In this document: in pieces, positions 52,401 to 60,204 of the stretch | How positions within the stretch are numbered: position 1 is the stretch's first letter | How the letters are laid out: each line of letters starts with the position of its first letter | Source of the DNA: an uncultured bacterium | GTDB taxonomy: Bacteria; Cyanobacteriota; Vampirovibrionia; Gastranaerophilales; Gastranaerophilaceae | Assembly: GCA_902780525.1 (NCBI GenBank) | Contig: CACZFL010000004.1 | Coordinates: forward strand, 30,697 to 94,696 | Reading direction: 5' to 3' | DNA length: 64,000 nucleotides | Notes under the pieces: model-generated | Database searches by the model: none | Told to the model about the DNA's origin: nothing | Seen by the model: the letters and a program-made list of their open reading frames with translations, nothing else | Program-made: the position numbers and the translations under genes

Positions 52401-52595
52401 CATTCAATAGGTGTTTCCGTATTTGGCGGTATGCTTGCTGTTGCTTTCTTTGGAAGCATTCTCGTTCCTGCATTTTTTGTACTGCTAAATACAATTAAAA
52501 ATGAACCTGACAAGAGAGTTTCTTTATTAAAAGAGCTCGGTTTAATTTCTTTGGTATTTATTTTAATTATTTTGTTAATGAGTATTTTTCATTAA
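49428..52595 (+). CDS. RND multidrug efflux transporter (HAE1, AcrB type)
   Basis: 1055 residues, 12 TM helices and two large periplasmic loops. FFVKRPKFAIVISLVIMLAG at the N-terminus, the proton-relay Asp pair in GLVLAVGLVVDDAIVVLEN, GFLPDEDRGAMFMQVQLQDG and ATSLVLMAVFVPVSFLGGIT. Proton-driven trimeric pump of the HAE1 class. Second gene of an adaptor-pump-TolC set. Substrates cannot be told from sequence; bile salts or antibiotics would be plausible in a gut habitat. Confidence 0.97.
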   Translation: MAENFFVKRPKFAIVISLVIMLAGLLCLTTLPLEEYPSITPPQVIVNATYSGANADVITSTIAAPVELQLNGVENMLYMTSESSNGSYKLTIYFEVGSDPDMNLVNVQNQLQLVTPRLPEEVRRYGLTVRKSTGGGGCLFIGLTSPNKTYDALYLANYASMNIKDELARTKGSAGVAVYGAGDYSMRIWLKPDKMSSLGISTTDISNAIQSQNVQTPAGNIGTEPMEVPQMMKFTLKTKGRLKSVEEFENIIIKANKNGSNVRVKDVARVELGAESYSVRSKVDGGDSAIIAVTQLPDANTIDLVNKVNKKMEILSKKFPKDMEYHIQYDVTQFVRESIKEVVHAIILAILLVSAVTYLFLGTARAAFIPFCAIPVSLIGVFIFLSSIGFSINLLILFGLVLAVGLVVDDAIVVLENTQRHIQEGKSQREATNISMEEVFGAVVATSLVLMAVFVPVSFLGGITGQIFRQFAVCIATSVGLSTVVALTLSPALCSIILKSGDEKSDYGFIEKFDNWFNRVRDKYLGVVDYFVKQPHKTLRTVMGVLLFIVIMFKIVPSGFLPDEDRGAMFMQVQLQDGATLTRSAEVVNNMCKEILNVEGVASTLSINGFNGENTALVIVKLKPWHERKSRKLSINNIMSQASQISSKYTEAITFVSQPPAIVGLGMFNGIEFQVLDKGDRTPEEMFIEAQKLMREARVSPAFSSVYTSFTASLPQVVVRINEEKALAQGVPISEVYSTLAAQYASTYINDFNKFGRVYRVFMQADSKYRDTIDDLYKVFVKSNTGKMVPLTSVVNIEHIIAPFELTRFNLYPSITVNAEVVSGMSSGSGMKAMEEIADRVLPKDMDYAWSGKSFLEQQSSGQLLMILSMAFAFVYLFLVALYESWTLPISVMLISPIAISGALFLQYVWGLSLDIYAQVGLVMLLGLSTKQAILIVEFAKDAMEKDGMHYIQAAMQAAKLRFRAVMMTNIAFILGLLPLVFAKGAGAGSRHSIGVSVFGGMLAVAFFGSILVPAFFVLLNTIKNEPDKRVSLLKELGLISLVFILIILLMSIFH

Positions 52596-52669
52596 TTTAT
52601 AAAATCAATTAAAATTATATCCGAATGTGTAATTAATCTTGATATTCTTTTTAATTATGCTAATTTATT

Positions 52670-54082
52670 ATGAAGTTATTAGCTAAGATTATTATTTTGT
52701 CAATTTTCTGTCTATATTGCAATATTCAAACTGCTGCAGGACAGAATGGAAATTATGGTAATAAAATTAATCTGTCTGAGTATCCTGTGAGCAGTGATGT
52801 TGAGCCTAAAATTAATAATATGGCTACTCTTGAGGCAGGAGTAGAAAATACTATTAATGTAAATCTTGATGATTGTATAAGGCTTGCCCTTGGAAATAAT
52901 CCAAGAATACAGTCGGCAATGCAGGATGTTTTTGCCTCAGATACAAGAATAAAACAAGTCTGGTCAAATTATTTTCCTGAGTTCAGCTGGCAGTCAGGTT
53001 ATAGCAGAATAAGACAGCTGCAATTATCTGACGTATTCCGCGAGAATCTTATTTATAATTTCTGGGTTTTGGGTCAAATTAGTGGGACGCAGCTTCTTTA
53101 CGATTTTGGTGTTACTCAGAATCAGGCTACAATAAGCAAACTGGATAAACTGGGGTATAAGATTATTTTGACAGGAACTGTTAACGATGTTGTTTACTTG
53201 GTTAAAGATGCGTATTATAACCTTTTATACGCATACGAATCAAAAAAAATTACGGAAGAAAATGTTAAAGAGTATGAGAAGTTTTATGAACAGGCAAAAG
53301 GTTTTTATGCTGCAGGGATGAAACCAAAAGTTGATGTTACAATTGCAGAAGTTAATTTAAGTAATGCTAAACTGGCTCTGATTCAGACAAACCATGATGT
53401 GTATATAGCTATGGCAAAACTTAATAATGCAATAGGAATTCCTTATTATATTAGGCATAATACATCAGAGAAGTTATGCTTTGTTCCATGTGATATAAAT
53501 CTTGATAAATCTATTGAAATATGTGAAAAATCACGCCCCGAGTTTGAACTTGCGCATGTAAAAGTTGAACAGTCGCTTCAAAACTATAAGCTTATAAAAA
53601 AATCCTGGTTACCGCAATTTATTACTCAGGGACAGTTTGAAGTCGGTGGTCGCCATCCTGATTCAAATTATGGTTATACATTCGGAGCGTACATTAATTT
53701 CCCGACTATTAACGGTATGGAGCTAAAATATCAATTAAGAGAGGCTTTAATTTTATATGCAAAAGCTCAGGCAAATGAAAAAAATACAAAAAATAATGTG
53801 TATTATGAAGTTCAGAATGCTTATTATACTCTTGATGAAAAGAAAAATAAAATTCCTGTTGCATACCTTGGGATGAAACAGGCAAAACAAAACTATGATT
53901 TATCTGCAGGCAGATACAAAGTAGGTGTAGGTGATCCTATTGAACTTAATGATGCACAAGTACAATTTAAAAACTCTAAGCTTGTATATTATAAGACTCT
54001 ATACGAATTAAATTCTGCCAGAGCTTATCTTGAAAAAACAATTGGTCGTAATTTACCTCAAGATGAAATATTAATTCAATAA
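52670..54082 (+). CDS. TolC-family outer membrane efflux protein
   Basis: 470 residues. Signal peptide 1-24 (IIILSIFCLYCNIQTAAGQ), then the duplicated OEP domain: NVNLDDCIRLALGNNPRIQS near 65 and a second repeat with QNAYYTLDEKKNKIPVAYLG near 385. ARAYLEKTIGRNLP is at the end. Completes the tripartite pump and shows that the cell has an outer membrane. No SD is seen before the ATG. 75 bp after the pump gene. Confidence 0.93.
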   Translation: MKLLAKIIILSIFCLYCNIQTAAGQNGNYGNKINLSEYPVSSDVEPKINNMATLEAGVENTINVNLDDCIRLALGNNPRIQSAMQDVFASDTRIKQVWSNYFPEFSWQSGYSRIRQLQLSDVFRENLIYNFWVLGQISGTQLLYDFGVTQNQATISKLDKLGYKIILTGTVNDVVYLVKDAYYNLLYAYESKKITEENVKEYEKFYEQAKGFYAAGMKPKVDVTIAEVNLSNAKLALIQTNHDVYIAMAKLNNAIGIPYYIRHNTSEKLCFVPCDINLDKSIEICEKSRPEFELAHVKVEQSLQNYKLIKKSWLPQFITQGQFEVGGRHPDSNYGYTFGAYINFPTINGMELKYQLREALILYAKAQANEKNTKNNVYYEVQNAYYTLDEKKNKIPVAYLGMKQAKQNYDLSAGRYKVGVGDPIELNDAQVQFKNSKLVYYKTLYELNSARAYLEKTIGRNLPQDEILIQ

Positions 54083-54167
54083 TAATCCGCATTGTTATAT
54101 AAAAAGTATTGTATTATTTAAAAAAATATTATATAATCTGTTATATAAAATTATAGGAGAGAAGAAC

Positions 54168-54416
54168 ATGTTACCAATCATAACAGAAGAAATGTCATCT
54201 GAAGTTTTTACAGAAGCATTTCAGGATGTCCATTCTTGGCGTAAAAATATGGTTCAGTATATGAAAGAAGAAAATCCTGAGATTAATACTGCTATACTTG
54301 AAGTTGCAAAATATGACGAGAATATTGATTTAAAAGCTGTAGCTTTGGGTGCATATTTATCGTACAGATTACTGGAACTTGCAACTGATAATGAAGAGAT
54401 GACTGTTGAAGTTTAA
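54168..54416 (+). CDS. small unknown acidic protein
   Basis: 82 residues (MLPIITEEMSSEVFTEAFQD...). Helical, acidic, no signal peptide and no recognised family. Strong SD (AGGAGAGAAG) and own terminator indicate a real gene. The name of the pump operon should not be transferred to it. Confidence 0.7.
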   Translation: MLPIITEEMSSEVFTEAFQDVHSWRKNMVQYMKEENPEINTAILEVAKYDENIDLKAVALGAYLSYRLLELATDNEEMTVEV

Positions 54417-54428
54417 GATTTTAATTTT

Positions 54429-54462
54429 AATACCGCCTGACAATTTGTCAGGCGGTATTTTT
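54429..54462. terminator. bidirectional hairpin terminator
   Basis: AATACCGCCTGACA, loop ATT, TGTCAGGCGGTATT followed by TTTATA, between convergent genes. Confidence 0.9.
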
Positions 54463-55582
54463 ATACTGATGTAAACTTAAGCAATTCCCTTGTTTTTAAT
54501 CGAATCTCTTTATCAATTTCAAAAATCTCGTCTATCGACGGATTTTGTACTACGGTATGATTGCTCAGCATTTTTTCTGTTGCATAAATGATATCAAAAA
54601 GTTTAATTTGCCCGTTTAAAAACTCAAATACTGCCTCTTCGTTTGCGGCGTTAAGACAAACTGTGGCTGAACCACCTTGTTTTCCGGCTTCGTAAGCAAG
54701 ATTCAAAGCTTTAAATTTTTCCCAGTCAGGTTTTTCAAAGTCAAGTCTTGCAATCTCAGAGAAACTGAAGCTTTTTGACTTAATCCCTTTATACCTTTCC
54801 GGGTATGTAATAGCATATTGTATCGGAATATGCATACTCGGAAGCCCGAGTTGTGCAATTACACTTCCGTCAACGTATTCTATAGCTGAGTGAACAATGC
54901 TTTGAGGGTGCACAACCACTTTAATCCTGTCATAGCTCATGTTGAATAAATGGTGTGCTTCAATAACTTCTAAACCTTTATTCATAAGCGTTGCACTGTC
55001 AACAGTAATTTTTCTGCCCATGTTCCATCTCGGGTGAGCAAGAGCCTGTTCTACTGTTGCATTTTTCATATCCTCTGTTGATTTATGAAGAAAAGGCCCG
55101 CCTGAAGCTGTAATTATAAGTTCTTCAACTTGTGAAATGTCTTTTATGCATTGATGAATTGCACAGTGTTCGCTGTCAACCGGAATGATATTAACGCCAT
55201 TATCTTTAGCTGCTTTCATAACAATATCGCCTGCCATAACAAGTGTTTCTTTATTTGCAAGCGCAATATCTATTCCGTTATTTATTGCTGTTAGTGTCGG
55301 TCTTAATCCTATTTTCCCTGATACTGCTACAAGAATAATATCATTTTCTTTATTTGCGCAAATCTCTTCTAAAGATAATATCTGAGCACCTTTAATAGCA
55401 TTTATGTCATTTGCATATGCGTATTTTGGTTTAAAATTTTCAATCTGCTGATTTAAAAGGTCGGTGTTGCTTCCGCCTGTTAGTGCAATTATTTCAAATT
55501 TATCGTTTAGTTTTTCAATAACCTCAAGTGCTTGCCTTCCTATAGAACCTGTTGAGCCTAAAATACTTATTTTTCTTTTCAT
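54461..55582 (-). CDS. dxr: 1-deoxy-D-xylulose 5-phosphate reductoisomerase
   Basis: 373 residues. NADPH motif ILGSTGSIGRQALEVIE at the N-terminus, ALANKETLVMAG, the metal/substrate motif PVDSEHCAIHQC near 137, and GGPFLHKS and HPRWNMGRKITVDSATLMNK signatures. Second enzyme of the non-mevalonate isoprenoid pathway. RBS AGAGAG. Downstream of the ycf23-like gene but separated from it by a terminator. Confidence 0.97.
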   Translation of the reverse strand: MKRKISILGSTGSIGRQALEVIEKLNDKFEIIALTGGSNTDLLNQQIENFKPKYAYANDINAIKGAQILSLEEICANKENDIILVAVSGKIGLRPTLTAINNGIDIALANKETLVMAGDIVMKAAKDNGVNIIPVDSEHCAIHQCIKDISQVEELIITASGGPFLHKSTEDMKNATVEQALAHPRWNMGRKITVDSATLMNKGLEVIEAHHLFNMSYDRIKVVVHPQSIVHSAIEYVDGSVIAQLGLPSMHIPIQYAITYPERYKGIKSKSFSFSEIARLDFEKPDWEKFKALNLAYEAGKQGGSATVCLNAANEEAVFEFLNGQIKLFDIIYATEKMLSNHTVVQNPSIDEIFEIDKEIRLKTRELLKFTSV

Positions 55583-55630
55583 AATATCTCTCTTAAATGT
55601 TGATAATTTAATTATACATCATAAAAATAT

Positions 55631-55666
55631 TAAACGGTCAGATTTTATCTAAAATCTGACCGTTAA
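55631..55666 (-). terminator. hairpin terminator after the ycf23-like gene
   Basis: TTAACGGTCAGATTTT, loop AGAT, AAAATCTGACCGTTTA followed by ATATTTTT in minus-strand sense. Confidence 0.85.
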
Positions 55667-55689
55667 TTTATGATTTTAAAAAGTTTACT

Positions 55690-56442
55690 CTAAACAAGTT
55701 CCATTGAATAGTGAGCACTTCTTTCAGCAATTTCAACCAAACTTCTTGAAACAGCCATCATAGAGATTTCTGAATCAAGTTTGTTAACACAAGAACCGCA
55801 GCCGATTGCAGAAGCACCTGCCGCAAATGCTAATGAAGCTGTAGTCGGGTTTATACCGGTAGCTGTCATAATCGGAAGTTCAACATTTCTTGAAAGTTCA
55901 ATTGTGTTTGAAATTGTAAGTTCTGCTCTTTCGATTAAGCCTCTTACCCCATTAGAAGGAGCTTCATTAGTAAAGTGACCTTCTGTTTGAATTAAGTCAA
56001 TTCCTAATGCTTCAAGTTCTCTTGCAAGTTCAACCTGTTCAGCGATTTCAAGTTCGCCCGGAATCGTAATACAAATAAATGTGTCTTCAACAAGTTCTTT
56101 TGTTCTCTTTGCAAGATTTAATACCTGTTCTGCAGAGAAAGAGATGCCTTTTTTGTAAAGTGCATCAAAGTTTCCGAGTTCAACTGCATCTGCTCCTAAA
56201 GCTACTGCGTGAGCAAGTTCTTCAGGGTCAATAGAAGATACAAATAATGGTAAGTCTGTCATTGTTCTTGCCATTGCAATAATATCAGGGTCTGCACAAA
56301 TGTCAATTGCACTTGCACCTGAGTTAGATGCAGCTATAACTACTTTTTTAACTTTTTCTGTATCAAAATTATCAATACCTGCAATAATTTTCACAGCTCT
56401 TTTTTCATCTAAAGCTCTTTTAAAACTTTCAACTCTTGACAT
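55690..56442 (-). CDS. ycf23: Ycf23 / DUF561 family protein
   Basis: 250 residues, TIM-barrel-like. ESFKRALDEKRAVKIIAGID, NFDTEKVKKVVIAASNSGAS, AIDICADPDII and LPIMTATGINPTTASLAFAA match the Ycf23 family, which is otherwise typical of cyanobacteria and red-algal plastids. Its reaction is unknown. SD AAAGGAG. Its presence is the best single hint at cyanobacterial ancestry of this organism. Confidence 0.88.
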   Translation of the reverse strand: MSRVESFKRALDEKRAVKIIAGIDNFDTEKVKKVVIAASNSGASAIDICADPDIIAMARTMTDLPLFVSSIDPEELAHAVALGADAVELGNFDALYKKGISFSAEQVLNLAKRTKELVEDTFICITIPGELEIAEQVELARELEALGIDLIQTEGHFTNEAPSNGVRGLIERAELTISNTIELSRNVELPIMTATGINPTTASLAFAAGASAIGCGSCVNKLDSEISMMAVSRSLVEIAERSAHYSMELV

Positions 56443-56597
56443 AATAATCTCCTTTTTGTGTCGATTTGTACTTTTCTACTTTATAAGAAATTATACATTA
56501 AAATTTTACTCTATGCAATATTTACCGCATACTAACGGTAATGGCTGATGATATTGTTCTGCTCTTATAAATAATTTTATTTATCGGAGGTTCAGTG

Positions 56598-57233
56598 ATG
56601 AAAAAAATTGTGTTGCTTCTATCTTTTATTGTTATTCTGCCTGTATTTTCATTTGATATAAAATATGGTAATGCATCTGATTTGTATAATAAAATTAACC
56701 CTGCAATTGTATCGATTGATTCTCATTTTAAAGGCGGTGTTTCATGTGGTACAGGGTGTGTAATTGATGATAACGGTACAATATTAACAAGCGCACATAT
56801 TCTTGAAGACGGAAACGATATAGTTGTTACTATGAGTAACGGTCAAGACTATAAAGCAAAGATTATTAAAAAAATTGGTGATAATAAAGATATTGCAGTT
56901 TTAAAAATTAATGCTCCTTATAAACTTAAAACTGTTAAATTCGGAGATTCGGCAAAGATAAAAGTTGGAGATTCTGTATATGCTATCGGTAACCCATTCG
57001 GATTTAACGGTACATTAACAAAAGGCATAATATCAAGAATCGATTATTTTTCTAACCGTATTCAAACGGATGCTGCAATTAATCCCGGTTCATCTGGCGG
57101 ACCTCTTCTTAATACACATGGTGAAATTATAGGTATTAATCAGGCTATATATAACCCCGATAATAATATATCCAATATAGGTATAGGCTTTGCAACTCCG
57201 GTTAATCTTGTTAAAGAATATCTGAATGAGTAA
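56598..57233 (+). CDS. exported trypsin-like serine protease (HtrA-like, no PDZ)
   Basis: About 211 residues. Signal peptide (KIVLLLSFIVILPVFSFD). Complete catalytic triad: His in TILTSAHIL, Asp in NKDIAVLKI, Ser in NPGSSGGPLL. Only the protease domain is present; the PDZ domains of DegP/DegS are missing. Likely periplasmic quality control or processing. ATG 56598 is chosen because GGAGG lies 7 bases upstream; a GTG at 56595 is in frame. Confidence 0.9.
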   Translation: MKKIVLLLSFIVILPVFSFDIKYGNASDLYNKINPAIVSIDSHFKGGVSCGTGCVIDDNGTILTSAHILEDGNDIVVTMSNGQDYKAKIIKKIGDNKDIAVLKINAPYKLKTVKFGDSAKIKVGDSVYAIGNPFGFNGTLTKGIISRIDYFSNRIQTDAAINPGSSGGPLLNTHGEIIGINQAIYNPDNNISNIGIGFATPVNLVKEYLNE

Positions 57234-57278
57234 TGGATTAACTTTTTCTAATCTTTATCCCTCATTATTTCCCCACTG

Positions 57279-57306
57279 TTGATTTAGCTTTAAAAATTGT
57301 TATAAT
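57279..57306 (+). promoter_or_regulatory. leaderless-type promoter
   Basis: TTGATT (57279-57284), 16-base spacer, TATAAT (57301-57306). ATG 57313 begins 6 bases after the -10, at the expected transcription start. Confidence 0.65.
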
Positions 57307-57312
57307 ATGACT

Positions 57313-58425
57313 ATGGACGGATTTAATGTCGGCAGAATACTTGCAGGTTTAAATAACCCTGAACTGTATTTACGTAAAATTAAACAGGAAGGCATCCAGG
57401 GTGAGCAAACTTTTAACTCAGCCTTTTCGCAGGCTCGCCCGAATTCACCACAAAATCCTCTTAACGGCCTTGCTTTGAATAACATGCTGCCGATGAACCA
57501 GATTGCCGCAATGGACAGAGCTGTGTATATTAAGAATCTTTTGGGACTTCCACAGACATTATCTTCTATTTTATTAGTCTGTCAAGGCAAAACACCATTA
57601 ACAATGGGTCCTATAATCCCGCCTGGATTTGATGAATCAATGCTCACGAATCAAAAAGCATTGGCAAAAATTTTTAATGATGAGCAGATAACTCCGGATA
57701 AAGTTCAAAATCGCCTGTCACAGCAAATTGTTCAGCAACAGGCTGCTGCTCAAAAGGATGCTGTTGCATTAATGTTTACAGGAATGATTCATTTACCTGC
57801 TGTTTCCGATATGATATTAAAGAACAGCAAACAAGCTGTTGCTGCTTTAATTGCGGCTATGTCATCCGCTTCTAAAAACGGTATGACAAATGAACAAATC
57901 AGCCAAACTTTGGGCATTATAAACTCTTGTATATCTATGGCTGAATCAGGCAACTCGGCACAAACTTTAAAAAGCCTTATGTTATTATATTTGCCTTGGC
58001 TTCCTCTAAATGAAGGTGTCGGTTTTGACCTTGAGGTTGAAACTGATAACGGTGAAAATGAATCGAATGATTCAAAATTAACTGTGCTTATTCAGACTAA
58101 GAATTTTGGTAATGTTAAGGGCGTTTTTACTCTTACAACTACAAACTCTGTTGATATTTTAATTGTATGTTCGGAAGATTTCCCAAAAACTTTGCTGCAA
58201 AAAAGTTTAATGGAGGAAAGCAGTTCGCATTCTATGTCTACGAATATAGATGTTGAGGCTGTCGAACCTAAAAATACCGAAAAGGCTGAAAAGCCATCAG
58301 CAAAAGTTAATCTTTCTGCAACAAATGAGTTGAATCCGTATCTTTTGTTAATAGCACACGCTTTTATCAGAAATACAATATACTTTGATTCAAATGCAAT
58401 TACGGAAAAAACAGAAGAAGATTAA
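57313..58425 (+). CDS. unknown protein, possibly FliK-like
   Basis: About 370 residues with no signal peptide. Helical, Gln/Ala-rich N-terminal two thirds (QQIVQQQAAAQKDAVALMFT; AVAALIAAMSSASKNGMTNE), then a compact beta region (LYLPWLPLNEGVGFDLEVET ... SKLTVLIQTKNFGNVKGVFT ... VDILIVCSEDFP) whose pattern recalls the C-terminal domain of flagellar hook-length proteins (FliK). The resemblance is by eye and weak. A TATAAT ends 6 nt before ATG 57313 while ATG 57307 directly abuts it, so 57313 is preferred and the message is probably leaderless. Confidence 0.65.
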   Translation: MDGFNVGRILAGLNNPELYLRKIKQEGIQGEQTFNSAFSQARPNSPQNPLNGLALNNMLPMNQIAAMDRAVYIKNLLGLPQTLSSILLVCQGKTPLTMGPIIPPGFDESMLTNQKALAKIFNDEQITPDKVQNRLSQQIVQQQAAAQKDAVALMFTGMIHLPAVSDMILKNSKQAVAALIAAMSSASKNGMTNEQISQTLGIINSCISMAESGNSAQTLKSLMLLYLPWLPLNEGVGFDLEVETDNGENESNDSKLTVLIQTKNFGNVKGVFTLTTTNSVDILIVCSEDFPKTLLQKSLMEESSSHSMSTNIDVEAVEPKNTEKAEKPSAKVNLSATNELNPYLLLIAHAFIRNTIYFDSNAITEKTEED

Positions 58426-58428
58426 TAT

Positions 58429-59484
58429 TTATTTATGTTTAGCATAGAATTTGTTAGCAAGATTGTTTGCCGTTAGAATTGCTTTTTCTGCATATAGTAT
58501 CGGGTATTTGCTTAAATTACCCTGAACTGATATTGTAGAATGTTTAATGAGCATATCCATTGACACACCTTCTGATGAAAGCGCTTCCATTGTTGATTTA
58601 AGTCTGTCACAAATTGTATCTACATTCAATGAACGTATGGCATTTTCGTTCATAACTGGTACAATTCCCCAGTTTATATACCCGCCTTTTGCGATAAACT
58701 TATTTACGCTTGGCGCAAGAATGTTTAGATTTGTTGGATTGTTGTATGCATCAAACGATATCATATCTACGCAATTTGTGTCAAAAATTAACTGCCAGTT
58801 GCATTTTTCAAATGACTGTACTCCGATATAAACACCTTCTTTGCGAAGCTTTGAAAAAGCCTTTGTAAACATTGTAATAACAGTTTCATTACTAATGTTT
58901 TCATTCGTGCGTTTTAATGTGCCGAATCTTATAAGCTTTCTCTCATCAAACATTATTATCGGTTTTGTTTCAGGTGATGCTTGCTTAATTTTTGCAATAT
59001 ACCAGAGTGCTTTAATCGTAATAAGGTAGGTTAAAAATTTTCTGTATATTTTATCTGATAAAATAATCCCTGCATTTTTGTTAAATATTGAGTTCGCAAG
59101 TGTAAACGGACCTACCAAATTTATTATTGTATGTTTAGGCTTGAGGCGTTTTAATATTTCATTATACATAAAGAAAAACGGCGTATCAGTTGAAAACATG
59201 TCTATGTCATATGGTGGCGCAGAGTTATATATATTTTCCATTAAATTTACAGTTTGTATCAACTTTTCGTTATTGCTGTCGGCAATAAAAATCTTATCTT
59301 CTTTAAATTTAATGCAAGGGAATTTTTCAATTGTTTTATGAAAAATATCGTCATTACTATTAATTAGGGGCATTTCGGGTAAAAAAGGAACGCTTTCATA
59401 AAGACGAAGCATCATTTGTTTGCATAACTGAATATCTTCGTATGGTAAATCTCCAACTGGTAAGTTGTAAAAATTAAGGTTCAT
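58429..59484 (-). CDS. UROD/MetE-superfamily-like protein
   Basis: 351 residues. LVGPFTLANSIF near 120 and IIMFDERKLI near 178 correspond to the GPvTla and DEP motifs of the uroporphyrinogen decarboxylase / cobalamin-independent methionine synthase superfamily. VQSFEKCNWQLIFDTNCVDM and AKGGYINWGIVPV correspond to the H-C zinc-ligand and GG..awGivPT regions. The ligand His of the first motif is Gln here, so methyl transfer by zinc is doubtful. Substrate unknown. It ends 3 bp from the convergent gene at 57313. RBS GGAG. Confidence 0.62.
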   Translation of the reverse strand: MNLNFYNLPVGDLPYEDIQLCKQMMLRLYESVPFLPEMPLINSNDDIFHKTIEKFPCIKFKEDKIFIADSNNEKLIQTVNLMENIYNSAPPYDIDMFSTDTPFFFMYNEILKRLKPKHTIINLVGPFTLANSIFNKNAGIILSDKIYRKFLTYLITIKALWYIAKIKQASPETKPIIMFDERKLIRFGTLKRTNENISNETVITMFTKAFSKLRKEGVYIGVQSFEKCNWQLIFDTNCVDMISFDAYNNPTNLNILAPSVNKFIAKGGYINWGIVPVMNENAIRSLNVDTICDRLKSTMEALSSEGVSMDMLIKHSTISVQGNLSKYPILYAEKAILTANNLANKFYAKHK

Positions 59485-59502
59485 CTAAACTCCGTATAAA
59501 AT

Positions 59503-59533
59503 GGCGTACAAATTGCAGAATTTGTACGCCGTA
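59503..59533 (-). terminator. rplI terminator
   Basis: GGCGTACAAATT, loop CTGC, AATTTGTACGCC followed by ATTTTAT in minus-strand sense. Confidence 0.85.
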
Positions 59534-59541
59534 ATTTTGTT

Positions 59542-60039
59542 CTATGCTTCAGCTTCTTCAGTTACTTCTTCAATAGATTCTTTAACTACTTCAGATGCAC
59601 TGATAATAACTTTTAATTCAGTTTTAACTTTAGAAGTCAGTTTAATAAGCATTGTATATTCACCGATTTTATTAATCGGAGAACTGAGAGAAACAGTCTT
59701 TCTGTCAATTTCAATGTTTGCTCTTTCTTTAAGTTCTTCACAAAGTTTTTTAGTTGTGATAGTACCAAATAATTTTCCGCTTTCACCTGCTTTTGCTGAA
59801 AGTTCAATTGAACCTAATTTTTCAATTTCAGCAGCTTTTGCAAGAGCTTCTTGATGAAGTTTTTCCTGTTTTGCTTTAATTCTAGCAATATTTTGTTCTC
59901 TGTTCTTTAAAGCACCTTCAGTTGCTGCTTCAGCATAATTTTTCGGTATAAGGTAATTTCTTGCATAACCGTCTTTAACGTTTACCAAATCACCTGCTTC
60001 ACCAATATTTTGTACTTCTTTCTTTAATATTACTTGCAT
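59542..60039 (-). CDS. rplI: 50S ribosomal protein bL9
   Basis: 165 residues. N-terminal domain MQVILKKEVQNIGEAGDLVN, VKDGYARNYLIPKNYAEAAT, connecting helix (REQNIARIKAKQEKLHQEAL) and C-terminal domain (GKLFGTITTKKLCEELKERA). A Glu-rich tail slightly longer than usual (VVKESIEEVTEEAEA). SD AAGGAGAAAAAGG. The rpsF/ssb/rpsR neighbours common elsewhere are absent. Confidence 0.95.
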   Translation of the reverse strand: MQVILKKEVQNIGEAGDLVNVKDGYARNYLIPKNYAEAATEGALKNREQNIARIKAKQEKLHQEALAKAAEIEKLGSIELSAKAGESGKLFGTITTKKLCEELKERANIEIDRKTVSLSSPINKIGEYTMLIKLTSKVKTELKVIISASEVVKESIEEVTEEAEA

Positions 60040-60136
60040 TTTCCTTTTTCTCCTTATATTAATATCTGGCTAGTTTACTATTATAATACTGAAAACATAA
60101 TAAAATGTCGAGGGGTATGTATTAATATTCCCTTTA

Positions 60137-60152
60137 ATGTAAATTTTTGTAA
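60137..60152 (+). promoter_or_regulatory. TTGTAA direct repeat, 10-bp phased
   Basis: ATGTAAA (60137) and TTGTAAT (60147) lie 10 bp apart, the same arrangement as at 6056, 9942 and 45856, ahead of the gene at 60205. No sigma-28 -10 box follows, so its promoter class is unclear. Confidence 0.45.
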
Positions 60153-60204
60153 TATTTTGGCAATTTTTATGTTCGAATTGTTTTTTATTAATCAGGTGTA
60201 GAAT

